From contig NC_066847.1 of the NCBI RefSeq assembly GCF_001640805.2, forward strand, positions 23,303,504 to 23,367,503: DNA of 64,000 nt. The letters are read 5' to 3'. A program made the position numbers and the translations under genes. Below are positions 38,401 to 44,831 of the stretch, in pieces. The notes under the pieces were generated by a model that saw only the letters and a list, made by a program, of their open reading frames with translations, had not been told where the DNA came from and searched no databases. This DNA comes from Lates calcarifer. Its lineage: Eukaryota; Chordata; Actinopteri; Centropomidae. Numbering within the stretch: the stretch's first letter is position 1; every line of letters begins with the position of its first letter.

Positions 38401-41400
38401 GATAAACAGTTGTGCAGAAATGACAATGTTGCTGAATTATTCAATAATGTTGGGACAGGTACAATTGGGTTTCATCTGTGTATTAATGGAAAGAAATAAG
38501 AAGTGTCAGGCTGTCTACTAAGGTAGCCTGAGGAAAACACAGAACGAAAAAATAAGATTGGACCCAAAATGGATCCTTGTAGGACACCACACACTGGGGA
38601 CGCTGCCCAAGGGCGGGAAAAGTAATTTCTTGTTGGACACAAGTAAATTTGCAGTCGACAAACAAAACCAATCATGGACAGCCCTGGAGATACGCTAACC
38701 TCTGAATAAGAATATGTTTATATATAACATGTATATTTCCATTGTGCCAGGAGCTGCACCGAGTTCAGGAATACCAGCACAGAGCACTAGCTAACTTCAG
38801 CCTTCATCAATATATCATCTCACAAAGGGCACTTTGAAGTACTTATATTTGATTTCAAACTACCTTGTAGTAACACCTGAATAATTACTATGTGTATGAC
38901 TAACTAGTGAATCACAGAAATCACCTGGAAGAATCCAAAGATAGTGAAGATAAAAGCTCATATGGAGCCTAGATTTGGGTTTTGAGGCATAAATGCAACA
39001 TTAACAAGGTTTGCGGAGTCAAAATTTAAATATTAACCACGTGAAATATGTATTACATTGTATCACAGCCTTGGAAATGAGGCGTTTATTCTAAATTATT
39101 AATCCTTTTTTTGTCCAAGGTTTACCTTAGATTGCTGTAAAATCAGTTCTTAACAGCTTTTCTGTGTTTCTTGGACAATGCTCCTGTGGTGTAAAGATAC
39201 ATTATGTATTAAGTGTAACCCGCACTAGTGGCAGGGGTCTGCTATCTAGTCTTGAAAGTTGTCTGTAAAGATGGTACTCTATTAAAAAAGGAAATCAAAT
39301 CTTAACTAACTAAATCACCAATTTGCACAGTGTGACCAGCATTTTGAAGCTGAAGAAACTCTGATTTGATCCTAGCAGTTTACTGCATGTTAACTCTAAA
39401 AAAGAAACAAGACCAGGGTCTAGGTTCAAACAATCCCCACTTATTAACTTATTGCATTCTAAATGTAATTGGGTGTCATTCTCTTTGGCTCTGCACTGCA
39501 TGTGTCGTTCAATTAAAGACATTTTGCTGAAAGGATATAAACATTTGAGTTTCTGCTGATGGTTTTCGCAGTTATTAACTGCTACCTAGCACTCATGGTC
39601 AGTGTATCCTGCCAAAAGATATTTGTCAAAATTAGTAAACCAACATAACCTTTAAGAGGCTTTGTTGCTGTAGAATAATATGAGTAAATAATCTTTTATC
39701 TTTGAATTTTGGCTTTTCTGCATGCTGTTTACACCCAGTGTAGTTGGGTGCTAATAAAAAGAAGAAGATACATACCCCTGTTCAAACCCACTTTTCACCC
39801 CCCCCCCCCCCCCCCCCCCCCCGAATGTTTTTCATTGTGTTTCTTTCAGTGCAGGTTAGTCCTTTTGGGCTTCGCCTGAAAATTGAGTTATCGCCACTTT
39901 AACTTGTTCATTGCAAGATCTTGTTATGAACTCTGTTATAGAGTTCATTCGTGGCACTGGAGTACTCTGTCTCCCTCTTCTTGCAATCTCTCAAAGAACA
40001 TTACGTCTCTCCTCTCCCACACTGCTTCTCTCACCTTATTAACACCAGTGTGGTGCCATAACAGCTCCTATTCTATGTAGACCCACAATGACACCACTTT
40101 TGTCATTGCTGTTATTGTACTTGTGCGTCTTTGTGTGTCTTCAATTATATTCTCTTTCTTTTATTAACACAATGTGCATAGAGACTCCCCACCCCACTGC
40201 TTAGACACAAGCACACCCTAACACACTTTTACTTGATCCAAAGTTTAAAGAGCACAGGCAGTTTTTTGGCCGCTACAACTGAAGAATGCATTAGTTCAAG
40301 TGCTGATATATTATCACTGACAAAACAATCTCCTCTTTTACCTGCAGCCGTGTGTTCAATACTGGCCGGAGCCTGGTTTACAGCAGTACGGGCCCATGGA
40401 GGTGGAGTTTCTCTCCATGTCAGCAGATGAGGATGTCATTACTCGCCTGTTTCGGGTCAAGAACGTCACAAGGGTGAGTCATTACGGTGCCAAGAAAGCC
40501 TGCTTGGGACATGTTGTTCCACTGAGTGGTATTTCACAAATGATAACTTGAACCTCATCAGAAATGCATTAGCTGTGGTCCTCACTGGTAATTCAGATGT
40601 GACATTTTACCTACAGCACATTTAGAACCGCCACCTGTAATGTGCATCTAAAAAGCTGACACAAGTCCTCAAAGTCAAAGTACTACGGACTTGGCCGTAA
40701 AAATGCTGTGTACCTGAGTCCTTCAGATGATGATTTGAATTTCTATGCAACACAACTCTATTCTATGCGCACAAACTCAAAGGCTTGAACGCTTCACTAG
40801 ACTCTGGATGTGTGCCTCCGCATCGTTATCTGTCTGTATTGCGTTCTTATGCATACACAACGGCACTTCTCTATTGTGTGCCTCATGAGACACAGGAGGT
40901 TGTCAAATAGATACACTCTAAAATAAATACACTCTAAAATATAGGCTGGAGATTTGTACTAAACACAATGGCAGATCAGTAAAATTATTCATAGACTATA
41001 TTATGCATACTACAAAGGACATTGTTTTGATATTCAGCAGTCCAGAAAATTGAAGCAGGGCCACCACTGTTTCCATAAGGCTTTCCCATAAGAGCGATAC
41101 ATGTTACGAGAACTTTCTTTCTAAAAAAAACATGCAAGTGAAACCCATTGACATGCATGCAATAAAGGTCAGTCTCTCCCTTTTTCAATTTCTTCTTGTC
41201 ATTACAGAGATAGGCGTCGTTCCTCTCTTAGATTCCTCTAAGCATACTAAAGAGGGGGTTTTCATCATCATAATGCATGTCATCTTTTCAGTTGCAGGAT
41301 ACTCTTTTTCAGGTGGCAAAGCAGACTTCCTTTTGATATGTTCATAAAGCGTGTCACACTAAAAACATGAAACAAGCTAAAAAAGAAAAAGACACTGACT

Positions 41401-44400
41401 TTTCTGTCGTGGTAGAGAAAGCAGAGAGGATGTCAGAGTGGTCTTTCCTCAACTGAAAAAATCTCTATATTTTGTCACCAAGTGTGTGTATATGTATGAA
41501 TCAGTCACACACATCACATGTTGTCTTGATTGTGTGTGTGTGTATATGCAGGTATGGTTTTATGCCCAGGTATTTGCATAAGTACATGCATGCATTCTGC
41601 TCAGGATCACTGTCAACCAATTATTGAAGAAATCTGTATGCAAGGCATTTATTGCAAGGCTGCCATAATAAGCAGCGCGACAGGCAGTGCCCCAGAACTT
41701 CCTTTCTTGATTGGCATCCATACCGCGTCTGTCGACTGCCCTTGTCACTCCCCTTTCCTACCTATGGCACCGTTCGTTTTTTTTCTACTCAGTGCACACC
41801 ACAGCCAAGGAGAGGGCAACTTAACACAGCATGGGAGGAATCAAATCACACAAAAATAACACACACCTCTCCCTCTCTGTGTGTCTTTTTCCTATGCGTG
41901 ACAATGATATACATGGGTAGGGAGTAAAAGTCAAAGGAAGTGCACTGTAAGCATATGTATGTGTGGCTGGGAAAGTAGCACAAGGAAAAAGTACACTGTG
42001 TAAATCCCATCTCAGCCAAGGCAATTCCTTCATACATCGTTGGTGTCTTTGCCAGCTCAATTTGCATGACTTACAGTTCTCCACTGGTCCTTAAGTATTA
42101 GGTGAGATTCTACAGGACAAGGTTATGAACACACAGGGACCTCTCTCACACACAGCTTGGGCCTCGCTTACACCTGCAGACCCATATATCTCAAAGTCAG
42201 TCTGCTGAGCGAGCAGAGCTGAGAGTGCCAGCATGCAGCCTGGGGAGCACTCAACCACGGGTGTTAACTGGCACATGCAGAAATACTGAAACAAACACAG
42301 TAAATGTAATACTACACACACACAAGAGCAGGCACGTGCGTATGCCCACATGGTACAGTAGACTCAGATTCCATGTGTTTTTTTTTCTGTTGCATCTGAA
42401 AAGCTCCAAGAGGGCCAGCTGGTGGTGTGTCAGTTCCAGTTCCTGCGCTGGTCGGCGTATCGTGATGTTCCCGACTCCAAGAAGGCTTTCCTCAACCTGC
42501 TGGCTCAAGTGCACAAGTGGCAAAGAGAGTGTGGAGAAGGACGCACTGTTGTCCACTGCCTGTGAGTAATCTCTAAGCGACACGCGTCATGTACTAGAAA
42601 TGAACAAAACAGAAATAAATTCAATTTCTCTCTGTAAAGGTCTCAGACTGTGAAATAGTGCTGTCGAAGACTGACATTTAAAAGTGCATTTTAAACCAAA
42701 AGCTTATTCACAGAGGGGAGCATCACAAAAAACTCTGTTAAAACATGGTAATCATAACCACATCTGTTTGAAGATGAGAGACTTGTCTCTGTGGTGTTTT
42801 GTGCGGTTTGGTGCAGCTCAAAGCTTTTTTCCATGACAGTATTTTGTAATGTAGAAAATCAAATTGTGGTTGGATTGTGCTGTGCTGTGGTGTAGTGTTG
42901 TGTGCTCCTCTGTTGTCCTAAGCCCCCCGAGCGCACACCCGCTGATGAATATGAATGTGCCGTCCAGCTCATTGCCAACGCGTCACACGTTCATCCCCAC
43001 CACCCCCATCCGAAAGCACATCAGTCAGCGCTGTCACACAGTGTTACCCACGACAACCAGGAAAGAGATTATGGAGATCAAATCAATTATGGCTTAATAC
43101 AGAATGCGATGGTTCTCACTACAGTAAATCCAGGACTGCCAAAGCGCTGACGACGATTGATTACCTTAATATTGCTTGTATACGCTGCAGAGGCTTCTAT
43201 GCCCACCTTTGCTGCGTTTGTCTCAGGAGAGAGGAAGTGGATTGTCCTCCAGTAGTTTATTGATATTGCCTTTCATTTATGATGACCAGGACAATATTTC
43301 CGAGGAAATGTCACTGTGCTGTTATTTCTCAATTTTCTCCTCCTCACGGCTTTTCTCATGTTGCTATTTTTGTATCAAGATATTGTGTACAAAAACAGGG
43401 TTATCGGATTACTCTGCCCTGCTTATACTTTATTATAGTCTTCCAGAACCCACTTAAACAAATTAGATGGCCCATTCCCACTGGAGAGGGAGATATATTT
43501 GTGTATATTACTGGTGTATATACTGTACATATACAGTATATGCTGAACATTCAACATTATAGGATTTCAGCCTTTGGACATTGGATCTGGGTTGCATCAT
43601 ATTGACAGTCGAGGTTCAAACCTAAACTGATCTAATGTGAGGCCACTGCCATGGCTGTAGACTCTTAGGATAATCAATTATTATTATTATGTAATTTTTG
43701 CCCTTTGAAATATCCTTGTTTTAAATGTACTATATTAATAAGCTGTATAGTATGTGTCAATGAGTAGTCTTTGAGCAAAACGCTAACACTGGACATTGTT
43801 ATAGTAAGGAAGCAAACATGCTGACTATAACAGTGTTAGCATGCTTAGGCTAAGCATGTATAATGTTTACTATTCACCATCTTAGTGTAGCATGCTAACA
43901 TTTGCTAATAACACAAAGTCACACAAATGTCCTACGTCGATACATAGTAATCTTTTAGTCTACTTAAATGTGACTGCATTCATTCAGACTTGTTCTGTGT
44001 TGACAGTGGTTTGGAATTGTTACTAGGATCCGACCTAGTAAGGCCAACATGTTAAATTGTTGTCAGAATAACTGAAAGGGGTGCATGTTTGAATGGGGTT
44101 TTAGTTTAGCGTGTTTAGCATGCTCACATTAGCCGATTAGCAATAAATATAAAGTGACAAAATGTCATTAGTTTTGCAGGTATTTGGTCATAAACCAAAG
44201 TATTGGAAAAAATAAAATCTTGACATGATGATGGTGCTAGATAAGACATTTTTATTAAAAACCAATAATAACAACTCCGTCGTGGTAGCAGTAATTGTCA
44301 GAGAATCGCTGAAGTCAGCAGGATTCATCCTCTGGGGAACATGAATGTTTGTACAATTTCATGGCAGTCAATATAATACTGACATAGCTGTCACTAAAAC

Positions 44401-44831
44401 CATGCCTCTAGCACAACTATAGCACAGCATCAAAGGATAAAAACAAATCTTAAATGAAATTTAAAAAAAGATAAGGAATCTATCCAAGATCTTTTCTTAA
44501 ATGACGCTTCTCCACTGCAGTAATGGTGGTGGTCGCAGTGGGACCTTCTGTGCCTGCAACATCCTACTTGAGATGATCCAGTACCAGAACATGGTAGACA
44601 TCTTCTATGCTGTCAAAACTCTACGCAACTGCAAACCCAACATGGTGGAGTCCCTGGTAAGAGAGTCTGTAAATAAATAAAACAATATGTTTTGAACTGA
44701 CAATAATATTTCTGTAATTATCCCTGTGTTTTTATTAATTAATTGAAGAATATTGTATTTTTCCTAAGGATCAGTATCGATTCTGCTATGACCTTGTCCT
44801 GGAGTACTTGGACTGCTTTGAAGGGAGATAG
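2258..44831 (+). CDS. ptpru: ptpru, receptor-type tyrosine-protein phosphatase U (3' part; 23 exons; 5' end outside window)
   Basis: Single-pass membrane receptor of the R2B phosphatase family, which mediates homophilic adhesion and acts at cell contacts. In zebrafish the orthologue (RPTP-psi) has been linked to Notch signalling in somitogenesis. Coding segments: 2258-2367, 4983-5184, 6822-6924, 7016-7289, 12491-12527, 15861-15999, 16998-17021, 17299-17453, 18111-18298, 24081-24153, 24267-24343, 27266-27283, 28952-28988, 30006-30103, 32039-32155, 33192-33346, 34298-34433, 35185-35334, 36973-37287, 40348-40473, 42404-42561, 44521-44656, 44769-44831. The total is 2891 nt, giving 962 residues plus a split first codon, with the frame kept at every junction. 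Domain order: FN3-3 (about 1-104), FN3-4 (105-230), stalk, TM (about 261-285), juxtamembrane (286-390), D1 (about 395-650), D2 (about 690-955). PTPRU rather than PTPRM/K/T is shown by motifs such as DRSFTDQ-like/[45 protein letters not shown] and [11 protein letters not shown]1 is probably catalytically dead (see findings). The exon model comes from reading; no transcript was available. Confidence 0.96.
2368..4982 (+). other. ptpru intron (2.6 kb)
   Basis: Unique sequence with an 18-A run (3094-3111), an 18-T run (4573-4590) and a long T tract shortly before the exon-b acceptor. No coding or structured element recognised. Confidence 0.85.
4983..5184 (+). CDS. ptpru: ptpru exon b: rest of third FN3 domain
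   Basis: The acceptor is ..cacatcag with a long T tract upstream; the donor is gtatta. The exon encodes 67 codons plus one base, starting [10 protein letters not shown]. It holds the conserved FN3 motif [13 protein letters not shown] and ends TTNIS. NET and NIS are potential N-glycosylation sequons. This sequence fits PTPRU much better than PTPRT, PTPRK or PTPRM (for example [12 protein letters not shown]). Confidence 0.96.
5185..6821 (+). other. ptpru intron (1.6 kb)
   Basis: Contains CT-rich tracts (about 5378-5400 and 5770-5815), a mixed (CA)n(CG)n tract at 6085-6110, and a less repetitive stretch at about 6280-6500 rich in TAATTG/ATTAA-type motifs that could be a conserved non-coding element. 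Confidence 0.85.
6085..6110. repeat. (CA)n(CG)n compound microsatellite
   Basis: Alternating purine-pyrimidine CA units followed directly by CG units, a sequence type able to adopt Z-DNA. Confidence 0.85.
6822..6924 (+). CDS. ptpru: ptpru exon c: start of fourth FN3 domain
   Basis: Acceptor cctcag, donor gtgagg. The exon completes the Ala codon of the SAP hinge that separates FN3 modules. It encodes [20 protein letters not shown] and then [12 protein letters not shown], the first strands of FN3-4. It is followed by an intron of only 91 nt. Confidence 0.95.
7016..7289 (+). CDS. ptpru: ptpru exon d: main part of fourth FN3 domain with proprotein-convertase-like site
   Basis: Acceptor tgtccag, donor gtgagt; 274 nt. 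The exon encodes TYQVVVEEE, then a basic run KKVKR (residues 150-154), then a family-typical stretch with [14 protein letters not shown] and [16 protein letters not shown] is a glycosylation sequon. R2B receptors are known to be cut by furin-like proteases in this membrane-proximal FN3 domain; the basic run sits where that cut would fall. P4 here is Lys rather than the optimal Arg. Confidence 0.95.
7290..12490 (+). other. ptpru intron (5.2 kb)
   Basis: Mostly unique AT-rich sequence. It holds T runs near 8260, 9390 and 10310, an A run near 11660, and one dispersed-repeat copy at about 10780-11090. No exon fits between exons d and e; their phases already agree. Confidence 0.85.
10780..11090 (+). 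repeat. dispersed fish repeat, copy 1
   Basis: Starts near caatactttggtttatgacc, continues with cattgtgagtatgttagcatg and ends with cagcctcacagggctgccag and tagactcttgtctt. The same elements in the same relative order form a repeat I recognise in many percomorph genomes. It is shared with the copy at about 43750-44370 in opposite orientation. Confidence 0.7.
12491..12527 (+). CDS. ptpru: ptpru exon e: end of FN3-4 / stalk
   Basis: A short 37-nt exon between acceptor ctctttcag and donor gtaatg. It encodes [12 protein letters not shown] plus one base, the family's conserved C-terminal strand of FN3-4 with its Cys. It lies 5.2 kb downstream of exon d, and the phases agree on both sides. Confidence 0.93.
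12528..15860 (+). other. ptpru intron (3.3 kb)
   Basis: Unique sequence with a C run near 13011-13020 and an A run near 13631-13643. The stretch at about 13840-14060 is of higher complexity and might be conserved. Nothing coding is recognised. Confidence 0.85.
15861..15999 (+). CDS. ptpru: ptpru exon f: extracellular stalk and transmembrane helix
   Basis: Acceptor ttccgtctag, donor gtaaac. The exon encodes [18 protein letters not shown], then a hydrophobic helix of about 24 residues ([12 protein letters not shown] through VIIII, residues 260-285), then the KKG stop-transfer. The stalk [14 protein letters not shown] is distinctive for PTPRU. The helix has a GxxxG-like small-residue patch (GVCAGG). 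Confidence 0.96.
16000..16997 (+). other. ptpru intron (1.0 kb)
   Basis: Holds a T run at about 16071-16086. It also has a dense cluster of TTAATTA/CAATTAG homeodomain-type cores at about 16275-16325, which is a candidate regulatory element. Confidence 0.8.
16998..17021 (+). CDS. ptpru: ptpru exon g: 24-nt juxtamembrane microexon
   Basis: Acceptor ctcttaccag, donor gtaagt. One base plus seven codons plus two bases encode RDYYSYY and part of a Pro, just inside the membrane. The phase joins exon f (KKG) to exon h (KPVNM) and reproduces the PTPRU juxtamembrane order. The Tyr cluster could be phosphorylated; this is inference. The exon is a multiple of three, so skipping it would keep the frame. 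Confidence 0.92.
17299..17453 (+). CDS. ptpru: ptpru exon h: juxtamembrane region
   Basis: Acceptor atgaatag, donor gtaagt at 17454. Encodes [18 protein letters not shown], then [16 protein letters not shown] and LSFMDAH. These Ser/Thr/Tyr-rich cytoplasmic motifs are characteristic of PTPRU and differ clearly from other R2B members. The intron before it is only 277 nt. Confidence 0.95.
17454..18110 (+). other. ptpru intron (657 nt) with in-frame open 3' part
   Basis: The 3' part (17844-18110, 267 nt) lies behind an acceptor-like gatctcttttgtcag and is open in the frame of exon i. See findings. No other element seen. Confidence 0.8.
18111..18298 (+). CDS. ptpru: ptpru exon i: juxtamembrane to start of D1
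   Basis: Acceptor tctggttcag, donor gtgaat. Encodes [31 protein letters not shown] and the helical lead-in [19 protein letters not shown], ending KQEYE. This last helix begins the D1 phosphatase fold. The sequence immediately upstream is open in the same frame for 267 nt behind another acceptor-like site (see findings). Confidence 0.96.
18953..19395 (-). mobile_element. decayed non-LTR retrotransposon (LINE) reverse-transcriptase C-terminal remnant
   Basis: Read on the minus strand, three frames in succession give fragments of a LINE ORF end very common in fish genomes. These are [15 protein letters not shown], then [15 protein letters not shown] (19129-19335), then [15 protein letters not shown] and [11 protein letters not shown] (18953-19231). 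They correspond to the '[46 protein letters not shown]' order. The frame changes and substitutions show it is dead. It lies antisense in a ptpru intron. Confidence 0.75.
19915..20027 (+). repeat. fish SINE/LINE 3' tail (..GGATAAGCGGTATAG..ATGGATGG)
   Basis: Matches the widespread fish repeat that reads 'CCTGTCCAGGGTGTACCCCGCC', 'GGGATAGGCTCCAGC' and 'GATAAGCGGTATAGAAAATGG' in order. Here it is mutated (ctgtcaagggtgtatcccg, gggattggctgcggc, gataagcggtatagctaatgg). It is the conserved 3' part of a non-LTR-derived element. The exact family is not assigned. Confidence 0.75.
22545..22790. repeat. purine-rich tract with G-runs
   Basis: Mostly A/G on the + strand with a G-run cluster (gtgggggtgggggggtggtgg region at about 22650-22672) and GAGAGA stretches. 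Low complexity; no coding content. Confidence 0.7.
24081..24153 (+). CDS. ptpru: ptpru exon j: D1 N-terminal segment with degenerate pTyr loop
   Basis: Acceptor attccttcag, donor gtaagt. Encodes [19 protein letters not shown] and then DTLLG with a split Tyr. Active classical PTPs have the KNRY phosphotyrosine-recognition motif here. This exon lacks both the Asn-Arg and the Tyr, as PTPRU does in mammals. It lies after the 5.8-kb retroelement-bearing intron. Confidence 0.95.
24267..24343 (+). CDS. ptpru: ptpru exon k: D1 ([16 protein letters not shown])
   Basis: Acceptor tctttttcag, donor gtaagt. Encodes [14 protein letters not shown] followed by the PTP core motif DYINANYID. It follows exon j after a 113-nt intron and ends in phase 0 at Asp, where the next exon is an 18-nt microexon. 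Confidence 0.96.
24344..27265 (+). other. ptpru intron (2.9 kb)
   Basis: Unique sequence with an A-rich patch near 27023-27050 and a few ACACAC stretches near 27130-27165. No coding or repeat element recognised. Confidence 0.8.
27266..27283 (+). CDS. ptpru: ptpru exon l: 18-nt D1 microexon (IRINRE)
   Basis: Six codons, ATT CGG ATT AAC AGG GAA, lie between tgtag and gtaagta. They insert IRINRE between NYID and GYHRSNH. R2B members carry an equivalent short insert (PTPRT has a related hexapeptide). Phase 0 on both sides means it can be skipped without a frameshift. It would be missed by any length-filtered gene finder. Confidence 0.88.
27284..28951 (+). other. ptpru intron (1.7 kb)
   Basis: Follows the 18-nt microexon. 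Contains a CT-rich start, a high-complexity stretch at about 27620-28000 (possible conserved element) and a perfect 11-bp inverted repeat at 28227-28257. Confidence 0.8.
28952..28988 (+). CDS. ptpru: ptpru exon m: D1 ([13 protein letters not shown])
   Basis: Acceptor ctctttcag, donor gtgagt; 37 nt. Encodes [12 protein letters not shown] plus one base, the PTP motif in which FIATQGP precedes the DFWRMVW helix. A (TG)n tract begins about 30 nt downstream, inside the following intron. Confidence 0.95.
29022..29063. repeat. (TG)n microsatellite
   Basis: A TG dinucleotide array with one interruption, starting about 30 nt after the exon-m donor. Confidence 0.9.
29389..29425. repeat. (TG)n microsatellite
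   Basis: About 18 TG units preceded by TGTATGTATG. It lies in the same intron as the array at 29022. Confidence 0.9.
30006..30103 (+). CDS. ptpru: ptpru exon n: D1 ([15 protein letters not shown])
   Basis: The acceptor cccaccag is preceded by a 25-T run; the donor is gtaagt. Encodes [16 protein letters not shown] and [12 protein letters not shown], the strongly conserved PTP motif region preceding the CxxYWP strand. ITKLVEVGR is the PTPRU form (TNL in other R2B members). Confidence 0.96.
30104..32038 (+). other. ptpru intron (1.9 kb)
   Basis: Contains a C-rich start (30120-30140), a dispersed-repeat fragment at about 30255-30390, then AT-rich unique sequence. Confidence 0.8.
30255..30390 (+). 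repeat. dispersed fish repeat fragment (..GAGAGTGGTATCAATC..)
   Basis: Includes tgcagcttcatat, catgagagtggtatcaatca, ctctgggcaagaaagtgaa and a tail. The module order is that of a common fish repeat, also present at the end of this window (63440-63690). This copy is truncated. Confidence 0.6.
32039..32155 (+). CDS. ptpru: ptpru exon o: D1 (KCCKYWP..FALER)
   Basis: Acceptor tctaaacag, donor gtgagt; 39 codons in phase 0. Encodes [18 protein letters not shown], then [15 protein letters not shown]. Cys514 lies in the position of the conserved VKC 'backdoor' cysteine. From published work as I recall it, that cysteine forms a disulfide with the catalytic Cys in PTPRU under oxidation. Confidence 0.96.
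32156..33191 (+). other. ptpru intron (1.0 kb)
   Basis: Unique sequence. No repeat or coding element recognised. Confidence 0.8.
33192..33346 (+). CDS. ptpru: ptpru exon p: D1 WPE loop and start of P-loop
   Basis: Acceptor gtcaacag, donor gtaacg. Encodes [14 protein letters not shown], then [13 protein letters not shown], and ends VVVHC plus AG. Glu569 (GAA at 33246-33248) replaces the general-acid Asp of the WPD loop. The catalytic Cys601 (TGC at 33342-33344) is retained. Confidence 0.96.
33347..34297 (+). other. ptpru intron splitting the D1 P-loop (951 nt)
   Basis: Interrupts the catalytic motif between CAC TGC AG and T. Holds a (TTA)n-like tract at about 33535-33567. Otherwise AT-rich unique sequence. 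Confidence 0.85.
34298..34433 (+). CDS. ptpru: ptpru exon q: D1 P-loop (SVGAGRTG) and following helix
   Basis: Acceptor attccag, donor gtcagg. The first base completes Ser, followed by [17 protein letters not shown] and [18 protein letters not shown], ending QTE. The phosphate-binding Arg607 is present. The residue after HCS is Val (GTG), where classical PTPs have Ala. The Q-loop Gln at residue 645 is kept. Confidence 0.96.
34434..35184 (+). other. ptpru intron (751 nt)
   Basis: AT-rich unique sequence. Nothing recognised. Confidence 0.8.
35185..35334 (+). CDS. ptpru: ptpru exon r: end of D1 and D1-D2 linker
   Basis: Acceptor ctttcag, donor gtcagt; 50 codons. Encodes [19 protein letters not shown], then [12 protein letters not shown] and [11 protein letters not shown]. 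The first part closes D1; the [10 protein letters not shown] stretch is the conserved linker into D2. Confidence 0.96.
35335..36972 (+). other. ptpru intron (1.6 kb)
   Basis: Holds a short TG tract at about 35976-36000, a T run near 36651-36663 and a CCTCCT/C-rich polypyrimidine end (36825-36848) ahead of exon s. Confidence 0.8.
36973..37287 (+). CDS. ptpru: ptpru exon s: N-terminal half of D2
   Basis: Acceptor ccatttgcag, donor gtaagg; a single 315-nt exon. Encodes [36 protein letters not shown], the NNYINAAL motif, [11 protein letters not shown] and [12 protein letters not shown]. At residues just after PPDR it reads ALAFL, where I expect CLPFL in this family (see findings). [10 protein letters not shown] is specific to PTPRU. 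Confidence 0.96.
37850..38700 (-). mobile_element. decayed L2-like LINE fragment (reverse-transcriptase domain end)
   Basis: On the minus strand, broken frames give [10 protein letters not shown] (38472-38675), then [20 protein letters not shown] (38262-38444). Next come a stretch matching '[22 protein letters not shown]' and finally one matching 'FKALNGLAPDYL'. The order fits the L2/Maui-type LINE reverse transcriptase C-terminus. Stops and frameshifts mean it is inactive. Limits are approximate. Confidence 0.75.
39798..39822. repeat. 25-nt poly-C run
   Basis: An uninterrupted C homopolymer within an intron. Its length is uncertain because such runs are error-prone in sequencing. Confidence 0.85.
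40348..40473 (+). CDS. ptpru: ptpru exon t: D2 middle ([10 protein letters not shown]..)
   Basis: Acceptor ttacctgcag, donor gtgagt; 42 codons. Encodes [20 protein letters not shown], then [21 protein letters not shown] is the D2 counterpart of the D1 KYWP strand. It follows the intron that carries the L2-like LINE fragment and the poly-C run. Confidence 0.96.
40474..42403 (+). other. ptpru intron (1.9 kb)
   Basis: Contains a short tandem duplication of about 16 bp near 40910-40942 and a short TG tract near 41531-41541. Otherwise unique. Confidence 0.8.
42404..42561 (+). CDS. ptpru: ptpru exon u: D2 ([15 protein letters not shown])
   Basis: The acceptor is catctgaaaag: purine-rich next to the AG, with its T tract about 15-25 nt upstream. 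The donor is gtgagt. Encodes [20 protein letters not shown], then [16 protein letters not shown] and GRTVVHC. The D2 WPD equivalent is WSAYRD, so D2 has no general-acid loop, as expected for R2B D2 domains. Confidence 0.95.
42562..44520 (+). other. ptpru intron splitting the D2 P-loop (2.0 kb)
   Basis: Interrupts the D2 signature between CAC TGC CT and T. Holds a palindrome at 43518-43541 and a dispersed-repeat copy at about 43750-44370. Confidence 0.85.
43750..44370 (-). repeat. dispersed fish repeat, copy 2 (inverted relative to copy 1)
   Basis: Contains tttgagcaaaacgctaacac, tagcatgctaacatttgct, gcaggtatttggtcataaac and caaagtattgg, then a gaacatgaatgtttgtac tail. These are the reverse complement of elements in the copy near 10.8 kb plus a longer 3' part. 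Terminal inverted repeats and target duplications were not resolved. Confidence 0.7.
44521..44656 (+). CDS. ptpru: ptpru exon v: D2 P-loop (HCLNGGGRSG)
   Basis: Acceptor tccactgcag, donor gtaaga. It completes Leu and encodes [18 protein letters not shown], then [20 protein letters not shown]. The degenerate signature HCLNGGGRSG, with Cys896 and Arg902 kept, is typical of R2B D2 domains. Confidence 0.96.
44769..44831 (+). CDS. ptpru: ptpru exon w: C-terminus and stop
   Basis: The acceptor is tttttcctaag. Encodes [20 protein letters not shown] and TAG at 44829-44831. The D-Q-Y-x-F-C-Y-D..EYL motif ends every R2B phosphatase, and the FEGR end resembles the LESR end of mammalian PTPRU. It follows a 112-nt intron. 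Confidence 0.96.
   Translation, partial: DQYRFCYDLVLEYLDCFEGR

Larger units (their letters stand above)
37288..40347 (+). other. ptpru intron (3.1 kb) with LINE fragment and poly-C
   Basis: Contains an antisense L2-like LINE remnant (about 37850-38700) and a 25-C homopolymer (39798-39822). The remainder is unique. Confidence 0.85.

Noticed and set aside
42225..42569. Open frames on both strands around exon u (+ 42225-42569, - 42251-42583)
   Set aside because: Out-of-frame shadows of exon u; the spliced frame encodes the D2 core.
2258..44831. Assignment of the gene to ptprt, ptprk or ptprm
   Set aside because: These paralogs have a KNRY loop, WPD, and different juxtamembrane and D2 sequences. 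The [28 protein letters not shown] and [10 protein letters not shown] motifs all point to PTPRU.
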